A stretch of DNA of 64,000 bases from Phlebiopsis flavidoalba (GCA_035772785.1 JAOCPU010000045.1:243872-307871), one strand, 5' to 3'; positions 24,028-37,094 are shown, numbered from the stretch's first letter. The notes: generated by a model from the letters alone, not told the origin. Program-made: numbers and translations.

Positions 24028-27000
24028 GACGGTCTTGGGGGGCTGCTCTCGGACGCTACCGTGTTCGCGCTGCTAGTGCGAGACATGGAGCGCGCGTGCA
24101 CGCTGGTATGGATTGGCGGGACTCGTCCGGCCTGTTTGCGCTTCCCGACATGGTGTGCTCGGGAAGGTGTATGTGGGTCGCGGTCAAGGGTGGGTGACTT
24201 TATGTCGGGACCGAGTCGGGTATGGGTGGGTCAGGTGGGTGCCCTGCCCGAGGTGCGGTGATGTGCTAGGGTGGTTGAGAGTGGCGTATGTAGTGACCCG
24301 GTCTCTACCTGACGAGGCAGAAAATGTGCAAGTGTCGACCGCGTCCGTCGCCACGCAGCAGGGCTCAAATGCACGCGCTGCACGTTGTAACGTCTGTCCA
24401 TACATCGTGTGCGCCACCCGCGTCCAGCGCCGGTGCATCCGTGCTCTCATGCCGCCCTGTACGTTTGCGGTTTTCTCTCGTGGTGACCCTTGACCCATGA
24501 AGTATTAATATGAGGTAACGTTGTAACTGACTCACGATTGCTGCGTGGACAGCTGTTAAAATTGATTAATTTTTGATAGATGACGCCGATTCCAAACGAT
24601 ATAATAATCTGTGTTTGGGGGCTTGAATCGTAACATGGGCCTCGCCTATCTTGAACGCCGCAAAATGCGGACCCGCACACTACGTTTCGAGCACTACAAC
24701 TTGTACCACCATGGCTCATTTCAACACGGTAACGGTCTGTTGAATGTCGTAAGATGATCAAGGGTTGTCAAACGCTCCATCGTCCTGTCATGCGCAAGCA
24801 AGGCATCAGTTGTCTCAAAGCTTTGCAAACGACCGCATCTAGGACTTAGCAGTCATAAAATACTTCCCGGCTCCGTCGGGATCTGGTGAATAGACGCTCA
24901 CAAAACACTTCTCACAACCTCTAGGATATCGTAAATACCTTTCTCCCTTCGCTGAGCTCCTACGGGACCGTCGAAGGACGTCAGGATGTGAGCGACTTCA
25001 TTGCACTCATTCTTCTCAATACTGACGAGTCTTCCGCATCTGGAAGGCGCTTCTACTTCATGTGCGCAGCGCAGATAGTGCACTCCCCTCAGCCACTGGT
25101 TTCCGTCAATGGTGATTTATGCACTATCACAAGATATCTGCATTCCACTCAGCGCGAAATCATCAGCGCTGCATGGTGTATGCGCTGCTTGTCTTTCGGA
25201 GATCAGGTTTCTTCTTCCATCTCGGACTTTTGGGGACATATACAATGACTTCCGAGGTCAATTAGAAAGCTGACACGAGATGCTTGGGGACCGATCTCTT
25301 GCTACCTCGACCCGACCATGCTAGCTCCTCTGGCGGGTCGCAATTCGTGTCGCTAAGCTTAGAGTCCTCACGTAGCGCGCTTCCTCACTCCACGAGAGAT
25401 CCATATGAGATTCAATCTCCGACAACAGCTCTTCCCCACCGGTGAAAGGCCTAATTATCGTGACCAGAACCGCGACAAAACGCTCCGAGCTATTTCCGTG
25501 CAGTGTCAACTTCACGCAGCCACTTGGACCACTTCACCGATTACGGGGTTCACACCGTGTGGGGGGAAACAAACCGGTTATTGGGTGAGCTACAGGCACA
25601 CTACAAAGCCCGGAGGGCCCGTCATTATGTGTTCAGATAGTGGCGAATCGTCTCCGGAGTAGGCCCGTTTAACCATACATTGGACACGGGTCATCGTGGA
25701 CATCCTCGCGAATAGGCGACCGGGAGGCCTCGAAGTGGTCTTGGAGAATCGGTACTATCGGGAGCTATCACCGGTTAATGTGCAGAACTTTAACACTGAT
25801 TCCCTGGAGGTCAGTGTCTCCCGATATTTTTGTGTCAACCTCTGGATGTGAATGCATCATAGATGGCTCAACATAGAGCAAGCAACTCGCAGACTCTGCG
25901 AACTTTACTGGCAAGTTGTGAAGTTTTTCCAATATCACTGGCGGACTTGACTGCACTGTACTCTTGTTGAATCTACTATGGAGTGCGTTGTGTTATTCCG
26001 CTAAAGACACTGCTACTAAACGGGCTACAGGGATCCTATGCAGGCTCACGCTCCGCACATATGCGCGTTCTCTACCTTGGATCTTGTGTATGGTGCTAGA
26101 TCGCTCGAGCGGTGTGACTATGCCACGGTCGAAGATTGGCAATACTTACGACATCACTCGATCCGTCAGTTTGCACCGGCCGACTGCATCAAGCAAGTGG
26201 AGAATACTGTTCTCGAAGTCGACGACCTGTTGAGTACTCCGATCCCAAAGACGGGAGCAAACTATCAAAGCGCTTTTCGGCCCTCGGCAAATCTCACACA
26301 CGTCGAAGATTTTGCATCCTCCTCGACGTATATGGTTTCTAAAGGGAGTTATTTTTCATTCGACTGTTGCTGAATACCCTGGTAGAGCCCTCATAGGGCG
26401 CATGGCAAGATACGAACGAGGAGGGATCCGGCCATAAACGAGCAATGAATTTGCCGAGTTTCGTGCTGCGCTCGTGAACCATCCTCTACAACAGTAAGTC
26501 GCCAAGTGAGTCCCGGTGTGAACAGATGGAACGGTGAGCCTATGCAGCCTACTCACAACAAAAGTGTACGATTCCGGTTTAAAGGATTGTATGTTCTCCG
26601 ACAGTGGACGTAAATTTCTGGTGCAAAAGACTCTATCTCTTCCCTATGCCCGAGGCTCCTCAACACAGGACAACGTAGGCCCTAAATGTCCTCCAGCGAC
26701 CGACCGGTTAACCTGCATATTACAGATGTTTCGGCAGCTTTCGACACCAGCCAACTACCAAGCCACCGACCTCTCGCAAACATGGAGACTCTGGCAATTC
26801 CAAGTCTTCACACACTTTTGGTGGCTTCCTCTTCGTACGGCTAAGATGGGCTTCCCTTCGCCACCATTTCACGTGTCGCTTCGCCGTGTTAACTGGGAGC
26901 GTACCCCTTCTTCGCAGACGGCGCCGCCCGCAGGCCACACCCGAAACAAAGAAGAGAAAAAAAGCAAAAAAAACATCATACGTATCCAAATTTAATACTT

Positions 27001-27817
27001 TCTGACTACGCGTCGATGGGACGTGCAGTGAATTGTCTTATGTAACGACAGAGCCTATCAAAAAAAAATAAAACTATTCGGTTTTTGCTTATTGGACAAC
27101 TCATTCGTAGGAAGCGGTACCACCCCCGGGTACCCACCCGGCGATAACGGCGAGTCCTTCACGTGTTTCCCTTCCCTGTTCCTTCCAACTGTTCCTCCCC
27201 TTCACCTGTTCCCATTTCTCCCACGCAGTCATGTCAACTTGTTCCTTCTGCTTCCCTTCCCTTCCCCCTCTCTCGCAAAGACTGTTGATGGCCAGGTGAA
27301 CTCAATTCGGCGGGCTCAATATTGCCGCAGACCGCCCTGGCTATCATTGACGTGTGACAAGGTCTGGACACATAGTCCTTGAATGGTAAGGATAATTCCG
27401 TGGTTTAACAATCTATCTGCAGACGACCCTGTGGCGACCCAACACCCCTCACGCCGACATCGCCAAACCGCGACCAACACTACCATCAGACCATTCAAGC
27501 TGATGTCCGAGTACGTTAGCATGTTATTGCAGGATAGGGTATCACTGACCAATACCCAGACGCTGTCCACCATTAACGACGAGAAACGGTATCGCCAACC
27601 ATACCGCGGAGCCCGACAACGTCCGGACCATCCACCACCAAGAAGTCGAGTTCGTGGCAAAGCGTGGTTGAAGGATTTCAAAAGCCTCGGATACCTCCCA
27701 AGTCCACTTAATATGGTAACCGCCACAATGTATTCGATGTTGTTACATGAGAATACACACACGTTGTCATTAAGAGGTATAGAGGGAATCATGCAAGAGA
27801 CGAGGAACAGGGTACGG
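24028..27817. other. unresolved region, possible eroded F-box/LRR coding sequence
   Basis: No gene can be modelled. Scattered protein-like pieces exist: minus MKLTLHGNSSERFVAVLVTI (25515) and VILEKLHNLPVKFAESASC (about 25935); plus HITDVSAAFDTSQLPSH followed by NMETLAIPSLHTLLVASSS (about 26715-26835), which resembles leucine-rich segments of F-box proteins. The strands disagree, so these may be two decayed genes. 24.1-24.5 kb is the probable upstream region of the repeat-protein gene. 27.0-27.8 kb contains a CT-rich stretch (27160-27280) and the 3' flank of the GPI-type gene. Confidence 0.3.
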
Positions 27818-28866
27818 TTAGAAGAGGGCCGCGCCCCACGAGACCCAAGAGACCGGCGATGCCGACCGCGTTGGCGGAAGTGCCGCGGCCAGCAGCGTTC
27901 TGAGTGGAGTCGCCCCCCGGTCGCAGACGAGCCAGAGGAAGAGACCGCAGCCGCAGTGACCTGAGTCCGTGTGGACGTAGTGCTTCCAGTACCAGTGGTG
28001 CTAGCCTGGCTGCTGGAGGCCATGCCGGTCATACTCATAGTCATAGATGTACCTGGAGCAGTCGTGCTGGTGACCATTGAGCCAGTAGTCGCAGCGGATG
28101 TCCTATGATCCCATGAGCCTATCACGTTCGATGTAAACGGGAAGAGCACCTACGCTTGCATGGCTCCAGGAGCTGGTGACGAGGAGCCGCCGTCCTCCAT
28201 GACCGAGTTGTTCACACATCTAATACAGATATGTCAAAAAATTGCACAGTGGACATTGGGATGGTCACGTACGATTCATCGCTTCCCTTTTGAACTGTTT
28301 GTTCGCCCGAGAAGACCATCGCGCCTGTGGCGTCCTTGAGCTCGGTAGAGCTAATGGCAGAAGTATGAGTGCAGTCCAGTGTATAAGGGTGAATAGCTCT
28401 CACAATGCAGTGCCTTCGGGGAGGTCAACTGTCCAGGTGCGTTTCGTGTCTTGTGTGGGAGCGAACTCTTTCAGCTGCGCATAAAAGGTTAAGTCGAGGC
28501 GGAGTGACATGTTTGATTAGGTCTCACGGGGCTCCGGAGGGCTGTCCGGCTGAGACGAGGTCAGCAGAGGATGGATTTGGAATGAGAGAAAACATACCAG
28601 GGATCAGGGTGAGGTAGTAAGGGGGCTGTCCACCGGACCAAGTGAACATGACAGGTTCTGCGGAGTGGTTAGGATATGTCCCTTGAATCGACGAAGAGTA
28701 CTCACCGCATGTAACCACACCCGTGCTGGACAAAACCAGGCATTTAGATCAAGCGACTTGTCAGATACGATGGGACTTACAGAGAGTTGACCTGCATGCC
28801 GTTGGTGTCGCCCAAAACGAACGGAACGGCGGCGGCGAGGGCGAGGAGGGCGGCAAAGGACTTCAT
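27818..28866 (-). CDS. secreted Ser/Thr-rich GPI-type cell-surface protein (eight exons, frameshifted end)
   Basis: Start at 28866 with a signal peptide (MKSFAALLALAAAVPFVLG). The N-terminal domain has VTCEPVMFTWSGGQPPYYLT, TWTVDLPEGTA, LKDATGAMVFSGEQTVQKGS and a Cys at SCVNNS, the layout of the small Ig-like domain of fungal Ser-Thr-rich GPI-anchored surface proteins. A Ser/Thr-rich stalk follows (TSTTAPGTSMTMSMTGMASS and onward), then a hydrophobic tail NAVGIAGLLGLVGAALF ending at 27818, as expected for a GPI signal. Eight exons are supported by clean GT-AG introns of 48-55 bases: 28781-28866, 28706-28725, 28598-28657, 28528-28549, 28404-28474, 28273-28350, 28153-28219 and 27818-28102. Two are micro-exons of 20 and 22 bases. 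Two extra G bases in the last exon (run at 27913-27918 and near 27825-27835) break the tail. Confidence 0.82.
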
Positions 28867-29251
28867 GTTGTCGCGTGTCTTGCGAGATTATGAACGTGTG
28901 TAGCGGCTCTGGGGGATGAGATCGTGAAAGACAGGAGGTATGTAGGCTTGAACGAAAAGTCGACGCGATTCTTGGAGAGAGCTGAAGAGAAACAAGTGGG
29001 GAGGGGGTCGACAGCGCACGACGTCCTCAAGTACGAGAGCGGAGTTTTAAAGCGATCGCAACTCAGCGACAGCTGCTGGGCGAGCAGACGTCCGGCGGGG
29101 TCGGCAGATGTGACCGTGCACCGAAGACCAGACAAACAGGAAAGTGAAAGAGGGGAAAGCGACGCATCATCGAAGAAGAGCGAGCACAGAAAGGGACCCA
29201 GTGTGGCACACAGAGAGCGACGGAGACAGAAGCGCGGAACGCAGATGATAT
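28867..29251. other. promoter region of the GPI-type gene / 3' flank of PRMT5
   Basis: 385 bases between the PRMT5 stop and the next start in the same orientation. No motif could be assigned; the region is purine-rich on the plus strand (28920-29000). Confidence 0.4.
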
Positions 29252-32160
29252 TTAGAGGCCTATCCAGCTACTCGCCCGCTTGGATTGTGCAACGACGTCT
29301 GCCCAATCTTGACCAGCCGGACACCAGCGTCGCCTACAGTAAACATCTTTTCCGAGCGAGGCGTTTACACCCCGGAATCTCTACGTTGTCGATGAAGGGG
29401 CTTCCTTCGATGGCGGCTTTTTCAGAGGGGATTCGAAGCGACCCACTACCGCTGGCGCGTGGCGCAGATGTGACTGATACCAGCGGCGACGCGTCGGGCA
29501 GGGCGAGGAAGGCTTAAAGGCGTGCCATTCGTACCAGACTTGTCGTTGGTTCGTCAATCGCCAAATCGAGACTTGGAGCTCACTCTTGCTTGGCAGATAG
29601 AGGGGTTCCTGTGACAGCGTTAGAACTCTCTCTTCACAGCGACTGTGATGGCTGTACATACTTTGAATGGGAAGAACAGCGGGAAACCAACTGAGCATGT
29701 CTTTCGATATTTTGTCATCCGTTGAGGATGAATACTGAGCCCAACATTTCCATACAGCACCGCTTCAAAGTACCCGGGCAAGACCATGTAGCGCGCCAAC
29801 CATGCGGAATGTGGAAGGTTAATTTTGCAGCTCTTGTGTTGTGGCTGTTCGTCAGCGGAAGTTCTGAGAGTGTCCCGCATTATTCCCGTGATACAAACTA
29901 AGAAACGGACGTCCTCTTTACCATGTGCGTTGTGGACCGCATCGCGTCGTGGATGCTCAAACTCCCAGCACTCCTGTATCTGAGGGCCGCATTTCCCGCT
30001 GAGACCGCCACCATCGCGAATGCGATGAGGATCTTGATAGACTGCAGCATAACCACATAGGGGGTCTCCATGCCCTTGTCATCCTTGCTGGCACGCGCTT
30101 CGTTGTACAGCTTTGACGACGATATGGGTGCCAGGAAAGCAGAATACGATGCAGGTATTGAAAATACCATCGGCTAAAATTCTGGGTGAGTGAGCCATCT
30201 ACTGGCGAATGTTATCTCCGGCGTACGTTTCAAAAAGCGCATAGCACCATCCAGGCATTCCGGACTGAGCTCGTTGTCTCCGAACGAACCGAGCAGCTCG
30301 CTAACAAGGATATCAACTTGCTCCGGGACGTTCAGCTGGCGCATATCTCCAAACAGAAGCTGAACCTTGTCGCCCCATTCTGTCTGCTTTCGCTCCTGTA
30401 GGCTAAGAAGAATATCGGTTAGATTCGCCTTCTCGCCCTAGAGGGGATACACGCACGTTACGTAGGCGTTTGGATTCTTTTCCACCGCATATACGAAGAC
30501 GTCCCTGCCGGAACGTTTTATGGCTGAAAGGGAGCGCGCAACTAGGGGCCCGCGACCTGCACCAGCAACGCATATAGTGCTAGAAAAGCACACATTTAGA
30601 ACCAACTTGAAACTTCAGTTTTTGGGTTAACCTACATTCTTCCAGGTTTTGCCATCTCGAGAGCGCAAGATACACAGCCTAGCCAAATCAGCCTCCTCCC
30701 ATTCCACCATATGCGCATATACATACCTCCTCGTACTGCCGATACTTGACAGGATCCTGTTCAAACGTCTGATACGTTATACTTTGCAAGTTGTCCATCA
30801 ACGGCTAGCACACAGCATCAGCCACCGCACGAACAGCCATCTTCTCTCTATGCTGACCTGAAGCGGCGCCTGCAGATAGTCCTGGTAGCCCTGCGCAAAG
30901 TTCTCGACCGTACCCATCCGTGCGCATCGCCTTGACCGCGGGGCTTGTCTTCTCGAGGTGGCGGATATACTGCGAGTAGGCTGCCTCGCCGCCCTTGGTG
31001 TGCAGCCCGGCGTCCGTGTCCGAGAAGATCCACTACGGGTTGGAGCTAGATTATGATGCATGAGAGTTGATTGCCACGGTGGGTTTGCTGGTATGCTACC
31101 TTCATGATGTCTCGCATAAACGACTGTGTTGATTTAGGCAGGACGGGGTAGCCTTTTGCATTTGGTAGAAAGGTTTGATGCGGGGAGGAAGAGGTGTCTT
31201 GTGGGTTCGGCTACCCATTGTCTCAATACGTCGAGTGAGGACGGAAGCGGCGGAGTGAGGTCCAACGCTAGAGATATGTCAATTCACGTCGTCGCTGGAA
31301 TCTTTCTCATGTACAAACACCGAGGGTCAGTCTGGGGTGATAGTCGCATATGCACCGGATGGTGTCCCACATCTCCCAGGTGGCTATCGACGGGTGGTCG
31401 TCCACCGGTTTTGTAGAGGTGGTGCCAGAAAGCCGTGTTCGACGAAGCCATAATCAAGGTGGATCAACGAAGGCTCGTATATCGGCCATGCGCACACACA
31501 GAGAGAGTTGCATAATTAGGGCACTGAGCTGAGGACGCCATTGATGATTCGCGCATAGGAAGCGACATGTTCGCGCGTTGCGTGGCGGGGGGAGAATAGG
31601 GCGGTCTGGACGTTCAGGTAGGACGCATAGGCGAGCTCTTGTTGCAAAGCCTACGGGAGGATATTATGGTGCGCATGTCCAGCTCTGCAGGACGGAAATG
31701 AGAGGGCAGATCGACGTACGATTTCAGCATCGTGACGCACCCACGCATCCGCCGCATCCAGCTCCAGCCAATCCGAGACCAACACAATCGCGTTCTCCGC
31801 CTCATCTACCAAACGTGAGCAAAACTACACAGCGCAGCTAGAGACCCACCCCACCAAGCCGCGTGATAGTCCACCTCGTCCCTCAGAAAGCGGGCTTCGC
31901 CCTCCAGCTCTCGGCGCTCTGCTCGATACGAACCGCCGCCGCGTCCGCGCTGCCCTCGGGGGCACGAGGCACAGCGCGCGCCAGCGCGCCTTCCAGGCGT
32001 CGTTCGGCGAGGGGCACGCACACGCCCGTCGTAGCCCTTGGCGCGGGCGCGCGCGGCGGCCTTCTGCGCGGGCGAACGCCCCCTCGCTCAGGTCGTCCGC
32101 CGCCGGCTGCGCGAGCCCCGCGAGGTGCGCGAGCGTGACGTGGGTGACGAATGCCGCCAT
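29252..32160 (-). CDS. PRMT5: PRMT5 / Skb1-type protein arginine N-methyltransferase (frameshifted)
   Basis: Type II methyltransferase that symmetrically dimethylates arginines using S-adenosylmethionine, acting on histones and Sm proteins; the fission yeast orthologue Skb1 also works in cell-cycle control. Start chosen at 32160 ([20 protein letters not shown]). The N-terminal TIM-barrel domain shows [10 protein letters not shown] (about 31760), [10 protein letters not shown] (31620-31650), WEMWDTI (about 31365) and LTLALDL-like LTPPLPSS (31245). The catalytic part has [11 protein letters not shown] (30860-30890), the SAM-binding motif [11 protein letters not shown] (30546-30576), the double-E loop [20 protein letters not shown] (30250-30306), [20 protein letters not shown] (30065-30125), [16 protein letters not shown] (29730-29780), [19 protein letters not shown] (29555-29615), and the C-terminus SSWIGL at 29252. 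Many short GT-AG introns and many single-base indels are present. Confidence 0.9.
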
Positions 32161-32388
32161 TTGCGCGGGCTGTGGCTGGGTGTGGAGGAGAGATCTAGAG
32201 AGCTGTCTGTCGGCCATCGCGATGCGCTGCATGCAAAAGCTGATCTGCGTTCGTGGGCGCCTGTTTTAAGGAGCGACGTTGGCTGGCGCGCGGGTGAGAA
32301 TTTTTGTGGGATTGAATGGCGGGCGAGATTTTTGACAACACGTTTATGGTGAGAAATGCAGAATTCCATGTGTGTATTATCCTGTGCA

Positions 32389-33385
32389 TTATTTATGGAG
32401 GACCGTCGTCTGTCCTGGACCGTTTCGAGCCCATTCGGCACCATTCAGATCATGCCCATCGTCCCTCCGTTCCGTATCCTGCGCACTGTTGCCCAGATCG
32501 TACCCGGTCACCATACCCTGCATAACTGCCCGACTTACGAGGACCTCATGCAGCTCTGCATCAGGGTCACGACCCTCCGCCTGCGCTCTCTCCATGATCT
32601 CCTGTACGGAACTCATTAGCTCGGAAGTCAAGCCTCTGACGCCTGTTCCTGAGCGTGCTGTGAGGGCATGTATGTCGGCTGAGCAGGCGTATTTGCGCTT
32701 GGTGCCGAGGCGGACGGGTGTACCGACTCGAGGTAGCTGGCGATCTCGGGGAAGTCTTCGGTGAGGTTCTCAGCGGGCTACGAGCATCGAGTTGAGTTAG
32801 CAATCGTCAGGGGTGAATTATAGAGCGAGATGACAAACAGTAAGGCTTTCGTTGTTGCGGCGGTTGACGATGGCACCGTGCTCGACGAGCCATCGTGCCG
32901 TCTCCACGTTTTCGACGACGTACAGGGGAGTGTCTCCGTCGCTGTCCGTGATGTTCACGTCACCACCTAGAGGTAATCATCGATGTATAGCCTGACAAAC
33001 AGGAAGATCGAGTGGGGTATACTCACCGTGTGAGAGTAGACATTCTAGAATGTCAATTTGGCCGTAAGATGCTGCAGCATGCCTGCAAGCAGCCCATCAG
33101 ACTGCCATACTCACGTAAATCCATGCCGCGACCGCGACTTACATCGGAGTGTAGGTGTAAGCATCAGGAACATTGGGAGAGAGACCTGGAAACTCTCAGC
33201 CTCTACATCCACAGCGCGATGGATGTGCATGTACCTCCCGTAATCAGTTCCTGACACCCTATTCAGCGCGCTCATGAAAAAAATAACAGCACGTCACGCG
33301 GCGCACCTGCACACGCTCGAGGTCGCCGTCGCCCGCTTGCGATCCAGATGTTCTTTTCCGGCTGTACACGCGTAGGCACAGGCAT
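32389..33385 (-). CDS. small ankyrin-repeat protein (five or more short 5' exons)
   Basis: Start at 33385: MPVPTRVQPEKNIWIA, then GDGDLERVQ. Short exons joined by GT-AG introns then give ELI, SPNVPDAYTYTPM, HAAASYGQIDILECLLSH and GGDVNITDSDGDTPLYVVEN followed by ARWLVEHGAIVNRRNNE, that is about three ankyrin repeats. The C-terminal exon holds an acidic helix-rich tail (SELMSSVQEIMERAQAEGRD, VLVSRAVMQGMVTGYDLG) and stops at 32389. From memory it resembles the budding yeast ankyrin protein YCR051W and its fungal relatives; the molecular role is unknown. It lies 228 bases upstream of the PRMT5 start on the same strand. Confidence 0.78.
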
Positions 33386-35621
33386 GGCTGCTGCTGAACC
33401 TTTCTTGGCTGGACGAAATGACAATGATGACAAGGGTGAAGCGGTCACAAGCGATCGAGAATGGGAATTGTGGCGCTCGTGCGATTGACTTTTCCCGCGT
33501 GCGAATTGATCAGGGCGCGCCAGATCGTGATCGGGTCAGTGACAGCATGTGGGACCTCGGATACCGCTGTTCGTGCTTGTCGGTTTGTGTCTTGAGTGTT
33601 GTTTGTTCAAGGCTACTGATATGTTTGAAGACAAGTTTAACCTATGAGGCTAGTGAGCGGTTTCATAGGAATTTTGTCAAATATATATATATGGTTGTTA
33701 TTGCCGCATTTGCGATCATACTCCCGGTTGGAAGTTTGAGAAGACACCACGACCATGACGAGAGCGATCATAGGTCGGTATTATCGTAAAAGGCGGAAGG
33801 GTATCGTATAGGCTCAGAAATTGACTGATGGATACTGGAAAAGCCCTGGCGTTACGCCCGCGGTACTATTTGTGGGAGATCGTCGAGGTGATGCTGGAAA
33901 GAATGCGTGACAGTTGACGAACGCCAGTTGCCTCTTTACGCCATCCAAGAAAGCCGACGCCTACATTTGTCCCTACAAGGTGGTTAATCTTTTCCACTGC
34001 GCTATCAAGCTTCATCGATCCTCTGCGGAGAGGATGGGAAGCTTTGTTGGAGGCGGAAAAACAGGGTACACGAAATGTATAGCGTCGCTTGGTATACTCC
34101 ACGCCGGGCGGGTCTACGTTCTCTCCTGAGCTTGGCGAGTAGGCACTTCGATAAAGGGTTTGATATGGATAGAATACTGAGGTCATGCTAGAGCGGCGAG
34201 GATAACGTAAACAACCCAAACGCTGCGTTTCGCCCGAGTGTTACCGCGACATTAGCACGCGGCGTTTGTAGTGCGCGAAATTCAACACGTCGGAGGCCTA
34301 CCAGAGGCAGCTGCGAAGCAGATTGTTGAAGCGTTTTCTTGAAAGATTTTATGGCGGGGATGACAAAAAGGTCATTTTGTCGAAGAGGCTCGGTGCATGG
34401 GAAAATCAGGAGTGGTTCTCACCGAAGGATTTTCGAATGCGTACACGATCGAGAGAGAACTCATCTGATCAGAAAGTGATGCCCGGCGGGTCGGTGTGCG
34501 CCCTATGATCGACTCCGTTTCCCCATACTGTGGGACTGGGGTCGCACAGAGGCGGGGCGGGGCCCCGGGCCGGCGACGTACGCTGGTGCGCTGGGGTGCG
34601 CCGCCGCGCGCAGTAGTGAGGCCGTCCGTGGGGGCGTGCCGAGCGGCGCCTGGCCGACCGTGCATCTGTAGGCAAGGTGATTCGCGGCTGGGCAGCCGCC
34701 CTGGGCCCGGGCAACGGCTGCTGTGCGTTCCGGGGGCCGGTGATGCTGCCTCTCACGCCGGACGAGCTGGAGGCTCTCTGGGGCACCGCTGCGCATCGGC
34801 GGGACGCCGCCCGCCGGACGCGACGACGAGCTCGAGCTGGGGCAAGGTGGGGGCGGGGCGGGCGGGCGGGCAGGGGCACCCAGGACCGATCTGCAAGAAG
34901 ACGGATCTAGTGATCGGGGAACGGATCTTCCTTTATTGAACGCCGGTCGCCAAAGTGAGACGCGACGAGCAGGCTGCTGCTTCCAGAGAGCTGCAGCGTC
35001 GCGCGCGCAGAGGGACACGCCCGCGGGCCTCCTGCGCGCCGTGCGGTGCCCAATGTTACAACGCCTCGAGGAGGGCAGCGGGTCGTGGCGTGCAGCACTC
35101 GAGGCCCCCGCGGCAGCGCCCCGCAGGCCAGCCGCCTTTCCGTCTGCCAGTGCCAGCACGCGGCGCCCGTCCGAGTTGAGCTGAACCGCAGTGAGTGAGT
35201 CGAGGGCCTGCGCGCACGGTCGCCGCCGCCGCCGCCGCCATCGCCACGTCGAGCACGCAGCGCACGGCGACGGCACAGGCACGCACGGTGATAGCGCTCC
35301 TCGCGGAGTGCGGGTGATCGAATTGAGCGCGGACAGGTCGTTTGGGTTGCGGTCCGATGACTGGCTTGCTTCGTGCTCTCGAGTGGGCCTCGAAGGTTGT
35401 GTGGCCGCAGCGCACAGTCTTGTCCCGGCACAACCCCTGTCTTCCGCTCCTCTGCGCGAAACAGCCTGCAGCGGCAGCGCCGGATTCAGACCAGCCCTTT
35501 TCAGCCAGCCTGCTCGTGGCCGCCAGCTTCCCTCTCGCCCCGTTACTCTACCCACTCTTTAACTCGCACCAAGCCCTATTCTATTCCCTTCTCTAGTCAG
35601 ACCTGCGCCATTCCAGCGGCC
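33386..35621. other. intergenic with a CpG-rich block
   Basis: 33.4-34.3 kb is AT-richer with no gene seen. 34.5-35.55 kb is very GC-rich and is open in several frames on both strands at once (one minus frame runs 350 codons), which is expected from base composition alone. A segment MLPLTPDELEALWGTAAHRR at about 34742 (plus) is protein-like but isolated. 35.5-35.6 kb is a CT-rich leader before the ATG at 35622. Confidence 0.4.
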
Positions 35622-36080
35622 ATGAGTTTTTTCACCTCCTCTCACCGTCCGTACGACCATCTTCCGCCGTCTGACTACCCCCGGGTCCCCATTATGAACC
35701 GCCATCGTCACACTACGAAGTTCCTCGCGAATCACATGCACTACTGTCGTACCACGGGCTCGGTATCCAAGAACCCGTCACCATCCGCCGCACACCTGAC
35801 ACGACATCGCGCAGACTATCACCCTCCCCAAACGTCGGCCAGACTCGCGCTAGTGAGTCCGCCGTTCCTCCCCAGGTAACACGATCAGTCCATCGATCGT
35901 AGGGACAATAGTAGATGTATACGCCCACTCCCTTCAAGCGAACCTAACACTGACCTTTATCTCGCCCCCGCAGACTGGACGCTAACTTCTCCTCCGACCT
36001 CCGCTTATGGTTATTTGGATCCCGTCCTCCAGAGTCAAGGGGTAGGATGTGGTGGGGTGATTAACCGTTTATTCACCTCG
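35622..36080 (+). CDS. probable 5' exons of the GATA factor gene
   Basis: ATG at 35622 after a pyrimidine-rich leader: MSFFTSSHRPYDHLPPSDYP, then in the next frame PGPHYEPPSSHYEVPRESHA and RLSPSPNVGQTRASESAVPP. A GTAACA donor at 35875 and a CCCGCAG acceptor at 35973 frame an intron, after which DWTLTSPPTSAYGYLDPVLQ follows. Composition (Ser, Pro, Tyr, His) fits a disordered activation region. Linking it to the GATA finger at 37.7 kb is inference; 36.1-37.1 kb between them contains only uncertain coding pieces. Confidence 0.35.
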
Positions 36081-37094
36081 GAGGAAACAGGTCCGAACGC
36101 TACTGGTTGGCCGCCCGCTTTTGGCCTTATGTACCACCGCAGTCGAGCAGGGCATACGCGCGGTAATAATTTGTGGCGGGCGTGTTTGGAGTAGGCATGG
36201 ACCTTGAACCACGGCATGCGTGACACCCGGGTGCGCCGACGGCCTCTGCTGTCAGCCACCTGTCGTCGCTTCCGTGTTGCGACTAGGCCGCCTTGCCGAA
36301 TCCACAGCGATTCGCTACTCCAGGCTCTCGCGCGTCCGACGTCCTCCTCGGCTAACAGGTGCCCGGCCAAGACTGGTCCGACGCAGGACAAAATCAGCGC
36401 TGGACGTACAAATACATGGCGGTTAGAACCTCGTCATCAACTCACTGGGCGTCCGAAAGACGGTCGTGGTGCTGTGTCTTCATCCATTGCCTTTGGTGGG
36501 GTATTGGGGGGTAGCATATTATCTCGTGGAGCGTGACATAGACCCGAAGTCTAATATCTATGACGTCGTGCTGTGTACGACAACTGGTGCGGGGGGGAGC
36601 AGCTCCCTACATGAGCAGTGCAGCAAGACCGAGATTCTCCTGTATAATCGGGGTCGTCATGCATCACATCCCCCAGCCGCACTTCCCTGGAACGTGTGTT
36701 TCCAACATTATTTTTTGAAGAACACCAGACTTCACCGGCCGCTCTGCCTCAGCTGGCCACAGACCGCCAACAAGTACAAGGGGGCCCGTCTCCAAGGATT
36801 TGCCAAACTCGCTGCCGGAAGTCTAACATGTGGCAACACGGCCTACGGAACAGACGCCAAGACGAAATACGCTGCACCCGGCGCTACAAGGCCCTAACAA
36901 AAACATGCATTTCGGCTCCAGAGGGCTAAGTCGCGACGTCGAAAGTATCTTTTTGTATACCCTATGGTTCGCCCTGTGTTTCATTCATCTCGTGCCGCCC
37001 TGACTTCCCGCTGACATCGCATATAGGCTCTATTAATCTTTGCCTTGTCATAAAGTAAACCCTGTCACGTGCCGCAAGACAGTTGGTTCTTACT

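Noticed and set aside
34503..35555. 350-codon minus-strand open frame as a gene
   Set aside because: Extreme GC content opens several frames on both strands. The translation is Arg/Ala/Pro-rich without motifs and no start context or splice pattern supports it.
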